Counted from the stretch's first letter, positions 43,797 through 54,558 are shown. The stretch: 64,000 bases of DNA from Mycobacterium sp. MYCO198283 (GCF_021213805.1 NZ_JAJQJI010000002.1:186001-250000), one strand, 5' to 3'. Made by a program: numbers and translations. The notes: generated from the sequence alone by a model not told the origin.

Positions 43797-44875
43797 GCGC
43801 CCCGGCCGCCGAGCCGCAGCACGACGTGCGCCAGCAGCGGCGCGGTGAACAGCATCAGCAGCACCCGGATGACCTGGGCGGCAATGACGAAGGTGACGTT
43901 GGCGCCGGTCTCGACCGCGGTCGCCAGCACGGCGTAGATGCCGCCCGGGCTGGTGGCGAGGTAACCGTCGAGCAGGCTCATCCCGGTGATCTGCGACAGC
44001 AGCAGCCCCAGGCCGGCCGCGGCGACGTTGAGCGCCACGATCAGCGCAAAGGCGGCCGGCAGGATGCGCTCGACGGTGCGCAGCGCCTCGCGGGTGAAGG
44101 CCAGCCCGGCCTGCCAGCCGATGAGGACGTATCCCGCCGCGACCAACGCGATCGGCACGTTCAGGCCGAACGACGCGCCCGTCAGCTGCAGGGCGATGGT
44201 GATGGCCATCGGCCCCAGCAGCCCCGCTCCGGGCAGGTGGATGCGGCGGCCGGCGTAGGCGCCGACGACGACGATCGCCACCAGCAGCGGCAGGGCGAGA
44301 TACAGCGGCGCCGCACCGCCACCACCGTCGGCCGCCATCGCGGAGTGCGACTTGTCCGCGTGGTAGATGACGGTGACGACGATCGGCATCGACGCGGTGA
44401 TCAGCGCGACGCGCAGATATTGCACGACGGCGACGATGCGGTCGTCGCCGCCGAGCTCGCGGGCGATGGCGACGAGCCCCGACGCACCGCCCGCGACCAG
44501 CGACAGCGCGCCGGTCAGCGGGGTGACCTCGCGGTGCAGACCGAGCAGTGCGCCGCCGGCGACGCTCACCGCGAGCGTGCCGACGGCGACGGCGAGCACG
44601 ACGGGCCAGTCGGAGCCGAGCGCACCGAGCGCGTCGCGCTGGACCATGGTGCCGATGTAGACGCCGAGGACGCCTTGGGCAGCGACACCGAGCCGACGCG
44701 GCACCCGCCCGGGGGCCAGCGGCGACAGCGCAAACCCGATGCCGACGACGAGGGCGGCGAACAGCGGCGCCGACGGCACGCCGATGAGCGCCAGCGGCAC
44801 CGTCGCGGCCACCGTGGCGGCCAGCAGCAGCAGCCAGTTCCGCAGGTGTGCTCGGTGGGTGGTCGTCCGGGCCAT
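43742..44875 (-). CDS. AbrB-family membrane transporter
   Basis: 377 residues, about ten membrane helices in two AbrB repeats ([35 protein letters not shown] in the first, [35 protein letters not shown] in the second). The G-G-x-x-x-L/V-x-x-A-x-E-x-G pattern is the family signature; the family has been annotated as ammonia monooxygenase-like, but a transport role is more likely. It ends inside the convergent deoD gene (55-bp overlap). It is divergent from a MarR regulator, 71 bp between starts, suggesting local control. Confidence 0.88.
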   Translation of the reverse strand: MARTTTHRAHLRNWLLLLAATVAATVPLALIGVPSAPLFAALVVGIGFALSPLAPGRVPRRLGVAAQGVLGVYIGTMVQRDALGALGSDWPVVLAVAVGTLAVSVAGGALLGLHREVTPLTGALSLVAGGASGLVAIARELGGDDRIVAVVQYLRVALITASMPIVVTVIYHADKSHSAMAADGGGGAAPLYLALPLLVAIVVVGAYAGRRIHLPGAGLLGPMAITIALQLTGASFGLNVPIALVAAGYVLIGWQAGLAFTREALRTVERILPAAFALIVALNVAAAGLGLLLSQITGMSLLDGYLATSPGGIYAVLATAVETGANVTFVIAAQVIRVLLMLFTAPLLAHVVLRLGGRGAQSRAQTSASRAPIRVAD

Positions 44876-44946
44876 ATTGCAAGGCTACACTTGGCGTCGC
44901 CGGCCGTGCACTCGGCATAACGCGGCAAAACACAAGGAGAGACTTG

Positions 44947-45414
44947 GTGATGACGACGTCCGTGGCCGCACCGCGACGGGACACCCCGGCCGCTGCCACC
45001 GAGCTCCGGGAGGCCGTCATGGCGCTGGCCCGGCAGCTGCGCCGCCACCGTCCGCACCACGGGCTGACGCTCACGCAGCTGGAGCTGTTGGCGGAGATCC
45101 ACCGCACCGGCGTCACCACACCGGCCGAGCTGGCCGGCCGGTTGAACGTGCGGGTGCAGTCGCTCACCGAGAGCATCAACGTGCTGCAGGACCGCGGCCT
45201 GATCGCGCGCCGCCCCGATCAGGCGGACCGGCGTCGCCAGCTGGTCGAGCTGACGGACGCCGGCGCCGACCTGCTGGCCGTCGACCGCGCCGAGCGCGAC
45301 ACGTGGCTGCGCGACACCATGCGCGAGACGCTGACCGCGCTGGAGTACGACCTGCTCATGCTCACCGCCCCGGTGCTGCGCAAGCTCGCGGCCGCCGACC
45401 TGACCCATGACTGA
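44947..45414 (+). CDS. MarR-family transcriptional regulator
   Basis: 155 residues. The winged helix is visible as LTLTQLELLAEIHRTGVTTPAELAGRLNVRVQSLTESINVLQDRGLIARRPDQADRRRQLVELT, with a helical dimer interface at both ends. GTG at 44947 is preferred because AAGGAG lies 7 nt upstream; the ATG at 44950 is an alternative. The divergent AbrB-type transporter is the obvious target, although I could not settle on a palindromic operator in the 71-bp intergenic region. Its stop overlaps the pmmB start by 8 bp, so regulator and pmmB are co-translated. Confidence 0.9.
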   Translation: MMTTSVAAPRRDTPAAATELREAVMALARQLRRHRPHHGLTLTQLELLAEIHRTGVTTPAELAGRLNVRVQSLTESINVLQDRGLIARRPDQADRRRQLVELTDAGADLLAVDRAERDTWLRDTMRETLTALEYDLLMLTAPVLRKLAAADLTHD

Positions 45415-46996
45415 TCTCGCCGACGCCGTCCGGCAGTGGCTGGCCGGCGATCCCGACCCGTCGGCCGCCGCCGAGCTCGCGGCCTGCTCCCCCACCGAGC
45501 TGGCCGACCGGTTCGCCGGGTCGCTGACGTTCGGAACGGCGGGCCTGCGCGGGCCGCTGCGCGCCGGGCCCAACGGGATGAACCTTGCCGTCGTGACCCG
45601 CACGACGTGGGCGCTGGCGCAGCTGCTGGCCCGACGGGGACGCCACGGTGACCCGGTGATCGTCGGCCGCGACGCCCGCACCGGCTCCGAGCAGTTCGCC
45701 GCCGCGACCGCCGAAGTGCTTGCGGCGCACGGCTTTGCGGTGACGCTGCTGCCGGAGCCGCTGCCGACGCCGGTGCTCGCCTACAGCGTCCGGCACACCG
45801 GCGCGGTGGCCGGCGTGCAGATCACCGCCTCGCACAACCCGGCCACCGACAACGGCTACAAGCTGTATCTGGACGGCGGCATGCAGATCGTCGAGCCCAC
45901 CGACCGCGAGATCGAGGCCCTGATCGCCGCGGCGCCGCCCGCCAACACGGTGCCGCGCGTGCCGGTGGAACCGTCGGGGGCGCACCTCGTGGACGCCTAC
46001 GTCGACCGCGCGGCCGCCGTGCGGCGCGGCACCGGCGGTGTGCGGGTCGCCCTGACCCCGCTGCACGGTGTGGGCGGGGACACCGCCCTGCGGGTCCTGC
46101 GCCGCGCCGGATTCGACGACATCGCCACCGTCACAAGTCAGTTCGCCCCCGACCCGGCGTTTCCGACCGTCGCGTTCCCCAATCCCGAGGAGCCCGGTGC
46201 GGTCGACGCGCTGCTGGCGCTCGCCGCGGAGGTACACGCCGACGTCGCGGTGGCACTCGATCCCGACGCCGACCGGTGCGCGCTCGGCGTCCCGACGCCG
46301 GCCGGCTGGCGGATGCTCAGCGGCGACGAGACCGGCTGGCTGCTCGGCGACGACATCCTGTCCGCGGCGCCTGGGCCGGCGACGGTCGCCAGCACCGTCG
46401 TGTCGTCGCGCCTGCTGGCCGAGATCGCCGCCTGCCACGGCGCCCGGCACGTCGAGACGCTCACCGGCTTCAAGTGGCTCGCCCGGGCGGCCGGCGACGA
46501 TCTGCGCTACGCCTACGAGGAGGCCATCGGGCACTGCGTCGACCCGGCCGCGGTGCGCGACAAGGACGGCATCAGCGCCGCGGTGCTGGCCTGCGACCTC
46601 GTCGCCCGGCTGCGGGACGCCGGCTCGTCGGTGCCCGACCGGCTCGACGCGCTCGCGCGCCGCCACGGCGTCCACCACACCACCGCCGTGTCCGTCCGCG
46701 TCGGCGATGCCGCGGCGGTCATGTCCCGGCTGCGGGCGCATCCGCCGGCGCGGCTCGCCGGTGTCGACGTCGCCGTCGAGGACTTGCGCGAACGCACCGA
46801 CGCGCTCATCTTCACGGGCCGTCGCGGCGGCACCACGCTGCGCGTCGCGGTGCGGCCGTCGGGCACCGAACCGAAGGTCAAGTGCTACATCGAAGTTCGG
46901 GTGCCGGTCGAGGACGATCTGGTCGCCGCCCGCGAGCACGCCCGGCGCTGGGCCGACGAGTTCGCGGCGGCGGGCACCGATCTCCTGACGGGCTAA
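45407..46996 (+). CDS. pmmB: Phosphomannomutase/phosphoglucomutase family PmmB
   Basis: 529 residues, alpha-D-phosphohexomutase family. [20 protein letters not shown] opens the first domain, [18 protein letters not shown] contains the phosphoserine, [10 protein letters not shown] the metal loop, [11 protein letters not shown] the sugar loop, and [15 protein letters not shown] the phosphate loop. The extra length and neighbours (deoD, upp, add, deoA) suggest a ribose/deoxyribose 1-phosphate or hexose 1-phosphate mutase role. The start overlaps the marR stop; the end overlaps the convergent upp by 4 bp. Confidence 0.94.
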   Translation: MTDLADAVRQWLAGDPDPSAAAELAACSPTELADRFAGSLTFGTAGLRGPLRAGPNGMNLAVVTRTTWALAQLLARRGRHGDPVIVGRDARTGSEQFAAATAEVLAAHGFAVTLLPEPLPTPVLAYSVRHTGAVAGVQITASHNPATDNGYKLYLDGGMQIVEPTDREIEALIAAAPPANTVPRVPVEPSGAHLVDAYVDRAAAVRRGTGGVRVALTPLHGVGGDTALRVLRRAGFDDIATVTSQFAPDPAFPTVAFPNPEEPGAVDALLALAAEVHADVAVALDPDADRCALGVPTPAGWRMLSGDETGWLLGDDILSAAPGPATVASTVVSSRLLAEIAACHGARHVETLTGFKWLARAAGDDLRYAYEEAIGHCVDPAAVRDKDGISAAVLACDLVARLRDAGSSVPDRLDALARRHGVHHTTAVSVRVGDAAAVMSRLRAHPPARLAGVDVAVEDLRERTDALIFTGRRGGTTLRVAVRPSGTEPKVKCYIEVRVPVEDDLVAAREHARRWADEFAAAGTDLLTG

Positions 46997-47616
46997 CGCG
47001 GACCGAACTGCCGGTCGCCCGCGTCGCCGAGTCCCGGCACGATGTAGGCGATGTCGTTGAGGCCGTCGTCGATGGCGGCGGTGAACACCCGCAGGCCGGG
47101 GACCGCGCGTTCCAGCGCCGCCAGCCCCGCCGGCGCCGCCACCACGCAGATCACCGTGATGTCCTGTGCCCCGCGGGCGGTGAGCAATTCCAGCGTGTGC
47201 ACCATCGACCCGCCGGTCGCCACCATCGGGTCGAGCACCAGCACCGGCCGCCGGCGCAGGTCGTCGGGCAGCGACTCCAGATACGGCGTCGGTTCGTGCG
47301 TCTCTTCGTTGCGGGCCACGCCGACAAAGCCGACCTGCGCCTCGGGGATGAGGCTGTGCGCCTGATCCACCATGCCCAGCCCGGCCCGCAGCACCGGCAC
47401 CAACAGCGGCGGCGCGGCGAGCCGGTACCCGATGGTGTCGGCCAGCGGGGTGCGCACCGGCAGCTCGGCCACCGGCGCGTCACGGGTCGCCTCGTAGACG
47501 AGGAACAGCGTGAGGTCGCGCAGCGCGGCGCGGAACACGGCGTTCGTGGTGCGCTCGTCACGCAATGTAGTCAGCCGCGCGGCGGCCAGCGGGTGGTCGA
47601 CGACGCGGACGTCCAT
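46993..47616 (-). CDS. upp: Uracil phosphoribosyltransferase
   Basis: 207 residues, full length. [22 protein letters not shown] is the N-terminal helix, [19 protein letters not shown] the flexible loop, [22 protein letters not shown] the PRPP-binding loop and [17 protein letters not shown] the uracil-binding end. It forms UMP from uracil and PRPP. The frame is open far upstream, but family length and the ATG giving MDVRVVDHP fix the start. It converges on pmmB with a 4-bp stop overlap. Confidence 0.96.
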   Translation of the reverse strand: MDVRVVDHPLAAARLTTLRDERTTNAVFRAALRDLTLFLVYEATRDAPVAELPVRTPLADTIGYRLAAPPLLVPVLRAGLGMVDQAHSLIPEAQVGFVGVARNEETHEPTPYLESLPDDLRRRPVLVLDPMVATGGSMVHTLELLTARGAQDITVICVVAAPAGLAALERAVPGLRVFTAAIDDGLNDIAYIVPGLGDAGDRQFGPR

Positions 47617-47680
47617 GGCACGCGACCTTAACCCTGGGGCGCCAGGAACCGCGCCGGACGACGAGACGTCCAAGCCGGGT

Positions 47681-47980
47681 ATGCACGCTGACACCGACGC
47701 CATCCGCGGGTTCGGCGCCCGCACCACCGTCCTGGCCGAGGACATGCGGGCGGCGGCGAGCCCGCTCGCCGACCTGCGCCTTGACGCCTCGGTGTCGGCA
47801 TTCGGGCCGGTCGGCGCCCGCTTCCTCGGCGCGTTGCACGCCGCCGCCGGCTCGGTCGCCGCCCGGATGACGGCGATCGGGGACGACCTCGACCGGTCCG
47901 GGCGGCTCGTCGAGGCCGCAGCCGTCGCGTTCGACGCCACCGAGGCGCGGTCGCGCGCGCACCTCGGGGCGCTCGGGTGA
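47681..47980 (+). CDS. EspC-like (ESX/type VII) small helical protein
   Basis: 99 residues, entirely helical, Ala-rich, without a signal peptide. The pattern [45 protein letters not shown] followed by FDATE (residues 84-88) fits the EspC/T7SS-target family, in which a Y/FxxxD/E element near the end acts in type VII export. It overlaps the NlpC/P60 gene by 4 bp (GTGA), so a shared complex is plausible. No ESX ATPase or membrane genes are in the window. It occupies the position of sapM in M. tuberculosis. Confidence 0.72.
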   Translation: MHADTDAIRGFGARTTVLAEDMRAAASPLADLRLDASVSAFGPVGARFLGALHAAAGSVAARMTAIGDDLDRSGRLVEAAAVAFDATEARSRAHLGALG

Positions 47981-49077
47981 CCACCGCGCTGGGCGCTGCG
48001 CTGCTCGAGCCGGTGCTTGCGCTTCGTGAGCTGGTGGGGACCGGGCAGTTCGACGAGCCCGGGGCCGATCCGGCCGCACAGCTGCGGGCCGCGCAGGCGG
48101 CGCTCGACGACCTCGCGCAGACCGGACGCACCGCCACCGACGGGCTGACCGACTTCTGGTCGGGTGCCGCAGCCGACGGCGCGGCCGGCGCGTCGCACCG
48201 CGCGGTCACCGCCCTGGGGTCCGACGCCGACCACGCCGGCCGGCTCGCCGCGGTGGCGTCGGGCGCCGCGGACGAGGTCGCCCACGCGCGGTCGCGCCTC
48301 GACGCCATCGCCGACCGGTTCGAGCGCACCGTCGGCGAGCTGGAGCCGCACCTCGACGAGCCGGGGGTGGCCGAGAAACTGGTGGCGGCCGCGGAGCAGG
48401 CGATCCGGGAGGCGATCGAGGTCGTCGACGAGCTCGAAGGGCGGCTGGACGCCGACGCGTCGGCCGCCGCCGCTCCGCCACCGGACCAGGCTCCGCCACC
48501 TGGCCAGGCTCCGCCGACCACTCCGGCGACCGCCGCCACGCCCGCGATGGCGTCCCCGGCCATGGCGCCGGCGGGCCTGGGTGGCGGCGGCGCCATGTCG
48601 CCCACGATGGGGCCGCTGTCCGACATCGCCGGCGCCGCCATGGACCCGATGAGCGCGCCGGCCGATCCGGCCGCATTCGGTGAGGGCGAGCTCATCGAGC
48701 TGCCCGACGGCAGCACCGCCACGGCGCCCAACGCGGTCGCCGCCGACGCGGTGCGCAACGCCCTGACGCAGCTCGGCGTGCCCTACGACTGGGGCGGCAC
48801 GACGCCGGGCGTCGGCCTGGACTGCAGCGGGCTGACGCAGTGGGCGTACCGCGAAGCGGGGCTGGACATCCCGCGGCTGGCGCAGGAGCAGGACATCGGC
48901 GCACAGGTGCCGCAGAACGGGTTGTTGCCGGGCGATCTGGCGGTGTGGGACGGGCACGTCGCGATGGTGATCGGCAACGGCATGATGGTCGAGGCCGGCG
49001 ACCCGGTGCAGATCAACCCGGTGCGCACCACCAACATCGGGCAGGGATTCCATGGCTTCTTCCGACCCACCGCCTGA
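47977..49077 (+). CDS. WXG-like + NlpC/P60 peptidase fusion, predicted ESX-linked
   Basis: 366 residues and no signal peptide. Residues 1-160 form two helical stretches with W-S-G at 61-63, as in WXG100-type proteins. A Pro/Ala/Met-rich linker (165-230) follows. Residues 250-366 are an NlpC/P60 domain: [33 protein letters not shown] with nucleophile Cys283 and [20 protein letters not shown] with His327. Such domains cut D-iGlu-mDAP bonds in peptidoglycan. Lack of a Sec signal plus the EspC-like upstream partner suggests type VII export. The next small gene overlaps its end by 26 bp. Confidence 0.85.
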   Translation: MTTALGAALLEPVLALRELVGTGQFDEPGADPAAQLRAAQAALDDLAQTGRTATDGLTDFWSGAAADGAAGASHRAVTALGSDADHAGRLAAVASGAADEVAHARSRLDAIADRFERTVGELEPHLDEPGVAEKLVAAAEQAIREAIEVVDELEGRLDADASAAAAPPPDQAPPPGQAPPTTPATAATPAMASPAMAPAGLGGGGAMSPTMGPLSDIAGAAMDPMSAPADPAAFGEGELIELPDGSTATAPNAVAADAVRNALTQLGVPYDWGGTTPGVGLDCSGLTQWAYREAGLDIPRLAQEQDIGAQVPQNGLLPGDLAVWDGHVAMVIGNGMMVEAGDPVQINPVRTTNIGQGFHGFFRPTA

Positions 49078-49234
49078 GGTCGCCGCCATCGTGACCAACG
49101 CCGAGCACACGCTGCGGGTGTGGGTGTCCGACCGCGGGCTGCCGCTGCGCGTCGACATCGCCGCCGACCTCGCGCGCCGCGGCGGCCGGGTGCTCGCCGA
49201 CGAGGTGCTGGCCGCCTGCCGCGCGGCGCGCTGA
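49052..49234 (+). CDS. Small cytoplasmic protein, DUF2694-like, of the ESX-type cassette
   Basis: 60 residues ([54 protein letters not shown]). The sheet-then-helix pattern and tiny size resemble short YbaB/DUF2694-like proteins encoded beside EspC-type genes in mycobacteria. Assignment is by size and context; I cannot name the family with confidence. It overlaps the NlpC/P60 gene by 26 bp, and its stop shares one base with the next ATG (TGATG), so translation through the cassette is coupled. Confidence 0.6.
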   Translation: MASSDPPPEVAAIVTNAEHTLRVWVSDRGLPLRVDIAADLARRGGRVLADEVLAACRAAR

Positions 49235-49548
49235 TGGACGCCGATCTGGCGGCCGCCGCCCGCCGCTTCGACGACACGATGGCCCGCAGCGCTCGGACCC
49301 TTCGCGTGCTCGCCGAAGCCAGCACGGGCCTGCCGGCGCTGCGCGGCACCGCCGAAGCCGACGGCGTGGTCGCCGAGGTGGACGCCGCGGGGGCGCTGAC
49401 CGGCCTGCGGATCGATGACGACGCCGTCCGGCTGCCCGTGCACCGCCTCGGCGAACTGATCGTCGCCGCCGCCGCGGCCGCCTCCGCCGACGCAGCGCAC
49501 CGCCGCGCCGCCCTGCTCGCCGAACTGGTCCGCGCGCTGGGGACATGA
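49234..49548 (+). CDS. YbaB/EbfC-like small protein of the ESX-type cassette
   Basis: 104 residues. A helix ([28 protein letters not shown]) is followed by three beta-strands ([25 protein letters not shown]) and a long C-terminal helix. This is the YbaB fold, and YbaB-like proteins commonly accompany ESX-secreted protein genes. The start is the ATG in TGATG. Probably cytoplasmic, perhaps a chaperone or DNA-binding partner. It ends the four-gene cassette; the next gene begins 36 bp later. Confidence 0.65.
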   Translation: MDADLAAAARRFDDTMARSARTLRVLAEASTGLPALRGTAEADGVVAEVDAAGALTGLRIDDDAVRLPVHRLGELIVAAAAAASADAAHRRAALLAELVRALGT

Positions 49549-49584
49549 CCGGGCGGTGCGGTCGCCGTCGCTACGCTGTGCCGC

Positions 49585-50889
49585 ATGGCTGCAGACATCG
49601 TGGCGATCCAGCTCGGGCTCACCGAGGGCGACCTGTACACGCTGTGGGCGCCCCGCTGGCGTGACGCGGGCGACGAGTGGGAGGGCTTCCTCGGCAAGGA
49701 CGAGGACCTTTACGCGTTTGCGTCGGTGGCCGACCTGGTGGCGTTCGTGCGGACGAGCACCGATCACGACCTCGCGGATCACCCCGCCTGGCAGGAGCTG
49801 GCCGACGGCCCCGCCGAGCGCTGCGAGCCCAGCGACACCCGCCGATTCGACCTGGTCGGCGTGCCGGAGCTGCTGGCCGACGACCCCACCGCCGACTCCG
49901 TGGCACGGCTCAACAACACGCTGGCCGTTGCCCAATCCCTCGGGACGGTGTGCGAGCTGCCCGCAGTCACCAAATTCTTCAACGGGAACCCAGTGCTGAC
50001 GACGCTGGGCGGCGGGCCGGAACTGTTCACCGGCCGCGACGGGCAGAAGCGCTGGGACGACATCGGCGCGCTGGTGCTGCGCAGCTGGGACGGCGTGCTC
50101 GACGCCATCGACGCCGTGGTGACGGTGCCAGAGGTGGACGCCGAAGCCGCCAAGCGAGCCGAGACCGAACTGGCCGAGGCGGCCGAGCGCCGCGCCGCCG
50201 CCGCCGAAGCGGGCGAGCTCGACGAAGACACCGAGGACTCCGAGGACACGGAGGACACGGAGGACACCGAGGTGGTGGAGGCCGAGGCCGAGGCCGAGGC
50301 CGAAGCGCCCGCCGCGCCGGCCGCGACCTCCGACGACGTGGTGCTCGGCAGCGACGCGGACTTCTGGGAGAAGGTCGGCATCGACCCCGTGCGGATCATC
50401 GCCGGCGCGGGCACCTTCTACACGCTGCGCTGCTACTACGACGACCGGCCGATCTTCCTGGGCCGCAACGGCCGGATCAGCGTGTTCGGCTCCGAGCGCA
50501 CGCTGGCCCGCTACCTCGCCGACGAGCACGACCACGACCTGTCGGATCTGGCGACCTACGACAACATCCGCACGGCCGCCACGGACGGCTCGCTGCACGT
50601 CGACGTCATCGACGACAACGTCTACGTGCTCACCGGCATCGCCGACGACCTGTCCGACGGCGCGGTCGACAAGGACCAGTTCGCGCTGGCGGTCGAGCTG
50701 CTGCGCGACGTCGGCGACTACAGCGAGGACGACACCGTCGACAAGCTGCTGAAGCCCGACCAGCCGCTCGGCTCCTACGTCGCACACCTGCTCGACGGCG
50801 GTCCCAAGCCCACGGCGTCACAGGCCGACGCCGCCAAGCAATGGGAGAAGGCCGAGACCTTCGTGGAGTCCCGGCTGCGCCGGGAATAG
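49585..50889 (+). CDS. Conserved mycobacterial protein (Rv3311-like), function unknown
   Basis: 434 residues. Two globular parts (about 1-205 and 250-434) are joined by a very acidic low-complexity linker at about 209-248 ([16 protein letters not shown], then EAEAEAEA). Each part contains a similar strand-helix unit ([26 protein letters not shown] and [25 protein letters not shown]), suggesting an internal duplication. No catalytic motif is recognisable. It matches Rv3311 by position and general features. Start ATG is supported by family length. Confidence 0.85.
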   Translation: MAADIVAIQLGLTEGDLYTLWAPRWRDAGDEWEGFLGKDEDLYAFASVADLVAFVRTSTDHDLADHPAWQELADGPAERCEPSDTRRFDLVGVPELLADDPTADSVARLNNTLAVAQSLGTVCELPAVTKFFNGNPVLTTLGGGPELFTGRDGQKRWDDIGALVLRSWDGVLDAIDAVVTVPEVDAEAAKRAETELAEAAERRAAAAEAGELDEDTEDSEDTEDTEDTEVVEAEAEAEAEAPAAPAATSDDVVLGSDADFWEKVGIDPVRIIAGAGTFYTLRCYYDDRPIFLGRNGRISVFGSERTLARYLADEHDHDLSDLATYDNIRTAATDGSLHVDVIDDNVYVLTGIADDLSDGAVDKDQFALAVELLRDVGDYSEDDTVDKLLKPDQPLGSYVAHLLDGGPKPTASQADAAKQWEKAETFVESRLRRE

Positions 50890-50906
50890 CGCCTTGCACC
50901 GCGGTG

Positions 50907-51227
50907 ATGGCAACAGCTCGTAGCGAGTCCACTCGGATCGCTTGGGTGCCAAGCGTGTTCGCGGGTGCCGGCCTCGGGGGAGCGATGTGGGCAGTCGTTG
51001 TGCGACTGACGGTCTTTTCGCCGTCGCCGCCGTCCACCGGTACGGCCCGGCTCGTCATCGGCGCCGGATGTCTCGTCATGCTCGTCGTGGGCGTCGCGAT
51101 GATGACGCTTGGTCGGCGGACACTTCTTCGGAGCGCCGGGGTGGTGCTGTCGATCGCGCCGTTGACCGGGGGCTTGCTCATCGGCTTGGGTGCGCTGCTG
51201 ACCGCGATCGGGTCACTATGGCAGTGA
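50907..51227 (+). CDS. Small three-helix membrane protein, function unknown
   Basis: 106 residues with membrane segments at about 13-34, 47-67 and 78-100, and a short Ser/Pro loop. No family recognised. It starts 17 bp after the Rv3311-like gene and overlaps the next small membrane gene by 10 bp, so the two are probably co-expressed. Reading-frame support is the hydrophobic profile and tight spacing only. Confidence 0.55.
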   Translation: MATARSESTRIAWVPSVFAGAGLGGAMWAVVVRLTVFSPSPPSTGTARLVIGAGCLVMLVVGVAMMTLGRRTLLRSAGVVLSIAPLTGGLLIGLGALLTAIGSLWQ

Positions 51228-51448
51228 CGTCTCACCGCCCGTTGCCGCTACTCGCGGGCCTTTGTGTCGGCACGATGTCCCTCATGCTGGGCTTCGGCTT
51301 TCTGTGGCCGCTGGCTCCGGCGCTACCGCTAGCACTCGCCGCCGTCACGCTGCCGTGGGAACGCACCAAGTCGTTCGGCGTCGGTGCGTTGGCCGCCGCA
51401 TTCGGCGCCGGTGTCGCGGTGCTCACCGAGTACGTGCTGCTGGGCTGA
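51218..51448 (+). CDS. Small two-helix membrane protein, function unknown
   Basis: 76 residues, two or three hydrophobic segments (LLAGLCVGTMSLMLGFGFLW, ALPLALAAVTL, VGALAAAFGAGVAVLTEYVLL). It starts at an ATG inside the previous gene's end. No family recognised. It is followed by the convergent add gene after 76 bp, in which a 12-bp palindrome (51468-51479) could assist termination. Confidence 0.5.
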   Translation: MAVTSHRPLPLLAGLCVGTMSLMLGFGFLWPLAPALPLALAAVTLPWERTKSFGVGALAAAFGAGVAVLTEYVLLG

Positions 51449-51524
51449 CCCGACCGATCAATCGTCTCGGCGATCGCCGCTGGACATGCCGGGTGCCCTT
51501 CGCCTCGGGGGTGTGGCCGCCCAC

Positions 51525-52613
51525 TCACCCGACCAGCACGGCGTAGCGCGGCTTGATGACGTCGTCGATGATGGCCAGCCGCTCGTCGAAGCCGATGAAC
51601 GCCGACTTCATCGCGTTGATCGTGAACCGCTGCAAGTCGCTCCAGCCGTAGCCGAACGCCTCGACCAGCCGCAGCATCTCCTGGCTCATGGTGGTGTCGC
51701 TCATCAACCGGTTGTCGGTGTTGACGGTGACGCGGAACCGCAGCCGCGCGAGCAGGTCGAACGGATGGTCGGCGATGCTCGCGACGGCGCCCGTCTGCAC
51801 GTTGGACGACGGGCACATCTCGAACGGGATCCGCTTGTCGCGCAGCAGCGCCGCCAGCCGGCCGAGGCGGGCGGAGCCGTCGGGCGCCGGCTCGATGTCG
51901 TCGGCGATCCGCACGCCGTGCCCGAGCCGGTCGGCGCCGCAGTAGGCGATCGCCTCGTGGATGGACGGCAGGCCGAACGCCTCCCCGGCATGGATGGTGA
52001 AGCGGCCGTTGTGGTTGCGCAGGTACTCGAAGGCGTCGAGGTGGCGCGACGGCGGGTAGCCGGCCTCGGCGCCGGCGATGTCGAAGCCGACGACCCCGGC
52101 GTCGCGGAACCGGATCGCGAGCTCCGCGATCTCCCGCGAGCGGGCGGCGTGACGCATCGCGGTCACCAGACAGCGCACCGTGATCGCGCGGCCGTCGGCG
52201 GCCGCCGCCCGCTCGCCGTCGGCGAACCCGGCCAGCACCGCGTCGACGACGGCGTCCAGCGTCATCCCGCGATCGATGTGCAGTTCGGGCGCGAAGCGGA
52301 TTTCGGCGTACACCACGGCGTCGGCCGCCAGGTCCTGCACGCATTCGTAGGCGACCCGGTGCAGCGCCTCGGGCGTCTGCATGACGCCGACGGTGTGCGC
52401 GAACGGCTCGAGGTAGCGCTCCAGCGACCCGCTGTGCGCGGCGGTGCGGAACCAGTCGGCCAACGCGGCCTCGTCCGTCGCGGGCAGCGCGTCGTAGCCG
52501 GTCTCGGCGGCCAGCTCCAGCACCGTCGCCGGGCGCAGGCCGCCGTCGAGGTGGTCGTGCAGCAGCGCCTTGGGTGCGCGGCGGATGTTGGGCAGGTCGA
52601 GCGGTGTGGTCAT
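51525..52613 (-). CDS. add: Adenosine deaminase
   Basis: 362 residues. The N-terminal [12 protein letters not shown] gives the first metal-binding Hx[17 protein letters not shown] and [10 protein letters not shown] the next His/Glu, [10 protein letters not shown] the third, and [15 protein letters not shown] the catalytic Asp region. It deaminates adenosine and deoxyadenosine. The ATG giving MTTPLDLPN overlaps the deoA stop (ATGA). Last gene of the cdd-deoA-add salvage operon, order as in M. tuberculosis. Confidence 0.95.
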   Translation of the reverse strand: MTTPLDLPNIRRAPKALLHDHLDGGLRPATVLELAAETGYDALPATDEAALADWFRTAAHSGSLERYLEPFAHTVGVMQTPEALHRVAYECVQDLAADAVVYAEIRFAPELHIDRGMTLDAVVDAVLAGFADGERAAAADGRAITVRCLVTAMRHAARSREIAELAIRFRDAGVVGFDIAGAEAGYPPSRHLDAFEYLRNHNGRFTIHAGEAFGLPSIHEAIAYCGADRLGHGVRIADDIEPAPDGSARLGRLAALLRDKRIPFEMCPSSNVQTGAVASIADHPFDLLARLRFRVTVNTDNRLMSDTTMSQEMLRLVEAFGYGWSDLQRFTINAMKSAFIGFDERLAIIDDVIKPRYAVLVG

Positions 52614-53950
52614 GACGTGATCCGATCGATGACGAGCGGCCGAACCGGCGGTGCGTCGGGCCCGACCGACCAGCCGCCGTCGAGGGCGGCCAGCGCGACG
52701 GGCAGCCGTTCGGGGGTGTCGGTGTGCAGCGTGAACAGCCGCGCACCGGCGGCGACGGGCTCGCCGGGCCGGTGGTGCCACCGCACGCCCGCGCCCGGCT
52801 GCACCCGCTCACCCGGACGCGAGCGACCGCCGCCGAGTCGCCACGCCGCCATTCCCACCGCCATCGCGTCGATGTCCCCCATGATGCCGCCCTCGGAGGC
52901 GGTGACGGTCTCGGTGTGCGCGCCGATGGGCAGGGGTGCGGCAAGGTCCCCGCCCTGCGCAGCGACGAGCGCCCGGAAACAGTCCATCGCCGAGCCGTCG
53001 CGCAGCGCGTCGGCGGGATCGCGGTGGTCGAGCCCGGCCGCGTCGAGCAGCTCAGCGGCCAGCGCGAGCGTCAGCTCCACCACGTCGGGCGGCCCGCCGC
53101 CGGCCAGCACCTCCAGCGACTCCGAGACCTCCAGCGCATTGCCGGCGGTGTAGCCGAGCGGCACGTTCATGTCGGTGAGCAACGCCCGGGTGGGCACGCC
53201 GCCATCGCTGCCCAGCGCCACCATGGTCCGCGCCAGCTCGTAGGACTCGTCGAGCTCCTTGAGGAACGCTCCCCGCCCCACCTTGACGTCGAGCACCAGC
53301 GCGGCGGCGCCCTCGGCGAGCTTCTTGCTCATCACCGAGCTGGCGATCAGCGGCAGCGACTCCGTGGTGCCGGTGACGTCGCGCAGCGCGTAGATCTTGC
53401 GGTCGGCGGGCGCGAGGTCGCCGGCGGCGAAGATCGCGGCACCCACGGCGGACAATTGGTGACGCACCCGGGCGACGGGAAGCTCCGCGCTGAACCCGGC
53501 GATCGATTCCAGCTTGTCGAGCGTGCCGCCGGTGTGGCCCAGCCCCCGGCCGGCCGCCTGCGGCACCACCCCGCCGCACGCGACCACCAGGGGCACCAAC
53601 GGAATGGTGATCTTGTCACCGACCCCGCCGGTCGAGTGCTTGTCGACCGGGGTGACCGGGCGGCCGTCGCGCCGAAGGTCGGAGAAGTCCAACCGCTCCC
53701 CCGACGCGATCATGGCGGCGGTCCAGCGGGTGATCTCGGCGTGGTCCATGCCGCGCAGGAAGACCGCCATCAGCAGTGCCGACATCTGCTCGGGCGCGAC
53801 GTCGCCGCGGGTGAAGGCGTCGACCACCCAGTCGATGGCCGCGTCGTCGAGGCGGTGGCCGTCGCGCTTGGTGCGGATGACGTCGAGAACTGACGGTGCC
53901 GTGACGTCGGCCATGCCGTCCGGTACGGCGCGCAGCCCTTCGGGAATCAC
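52610..53950 (-). CDS. deoA: Thymidine phosphorylase
   Basis: 446 residues, pyrimidine-nucleoside phosphorylase family. [27 protein letters not shown] is the start of the alpha domain, [30 protein letters not shown] the phosphate-binding signature, and [17 protein letters not shown] the glycine loop. It splits thymidine into thymine and deoxyribose 1-phosphate. The GTG at 53950, 16 bp after cdd, is taken as start; an internal ATG (53914, MADVTAPS) matches the usual family start equally well. Confidence 0.93.
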   Translation of the reverse strand: MIPEGLRAVPDGMADVTAPSVLDVIRTKRDGHRLDDAAIDWVVDAFTRGDVAPEQMSALLMAVFLRGMDHAEITRWTAAMIASGERLDFSDLRRDGRPVTPVDKHSTGGVGDKITIPLVPLVVACGGVVPQAAGRGLGHTGGTLDKLESIAGFSAELPVARVRHQLSAVGAAIFAAGDLAPADRKIYALRDVTGTTESLPLIASSVMSKKLAEGAAALVLDVKVGRGAFLKELDESYELARTMVALGSDGGVPTRALLTDMNVPLGYTAGNALEVSESLEVLAGGGPPDVVELTLALAAELLDAAGLDHRDPADALRDGSAMDCFRALVAAQGGDLAAPLPIGAHTETVTASEGGIMGDIDAMAVGMAAWRLGGGRSRPGERVQPGAGVRWHHRPGEPVAAGARLFTLHTDTPERLPVALAALDGGWSVGPDAPPVRPLVIDRITS

Positions 53951-53966
53951 CCCGCCATGGTAGGAG

Positions 53967-54359
53967 TCAGCGGTTCAGGTCGTGGCGGCCGAACGCGTCG
54001 GGAAGCAGCTCTGCCAGCGGTTTCGGCCCGTCGGGATGGTCGATCAGCAGCTCGGGGCCGCCGTGCTCCAGCAGCACCTGGCGACACCGCCCGCACGGCA
54101 TCAGCGGGGCTCCGGCCGCGTCGACGCACGACAGCGCGATCAGCCGACCGCCGCCCTGGGCGAACAGGGCGCACACCACAGCGCACTCAGCGCAGAGACC
54201 CAGGCCATATGAGACATTTTCCACATTGCATCCGACGACGATGCGCTGCTCAGCGGTCAAGCCCGCCGCTCCGACCGCGAAGCGGGAATAGGGTGCATAC
54301 GCATGCCGCGACACGGCGAAAGCGCTGTCGCGCAACGATTTCCAGTCGATTTCGGCCAT
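53967..54359 (-). CDS. cdd: Cytidine deaminase
   Basis: 130 residues, tetrameric zinc cytidine deaminase. YAPYSRFAVGAAGL is the N-terminal signature, VSYGLGLCAECAVVCAL holds one zinc Cys and the catalytic Glu, and PCGRCRQVLLE the other two Cys. It deaminates cytidine and deoxycytidine to uridine forms used by DeoA or Upp. First gene of the operon, divergent from sdhC. Confidence 0.95.
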   Translation of the reverse strand: MAEIDWKSLRDSAFAVSRHAYAPYSRFAVGAAGLTAEQRIVVGCNVENVSYGLGLCAECAVVCALFAQGGGRLIALSCVDAAGAPLMPCGRCRQVLLEHGGPELLIDHPDGPKPLAELLPDAFGRHDLNR

Positions 54360-54558
54360 CTGTCACGCCATTCTGGGGCGACCGTACCGATTCGGTCGAA
54401 ACAATTCGCTCACCTCGGTTGTTGATGCAGGTAACCCTAACTTCGACGCCCCGGGTCAGACCGGCAATTTTCGCGGTGCTTACGTCGACGACAATGGGTC
54501 TAGAGTCGCCCACGGTTAGCCCAACCGACAAGCGTCCACCGAAGGCGTTGGAGGCCTG
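54360..54558. other. Divergent promoter region between cdd and sdhC
   Basis: About 200 bp, less GC-rich than the genes. An imperfect inverted repeat CGACCG...CGGTCG (about 54379-54398) lies near the cdd start. Toward sdhC, a TAGAGT hexamer (near 54494) is a possible -10, with no convincing -35. A GGAGG ribosome site precedes the sdhC ATG. No open frame is credible here. Confidence 0.5.

Noticed and set aside
46993-50787. A 1,264-codon open frame on the minus strand
   Set aside because: It is the upp frame left open by GC-rich sequence. Upstream of the upp ATG at 47616 the translation has no family features and runs antisense to well-supported genes.
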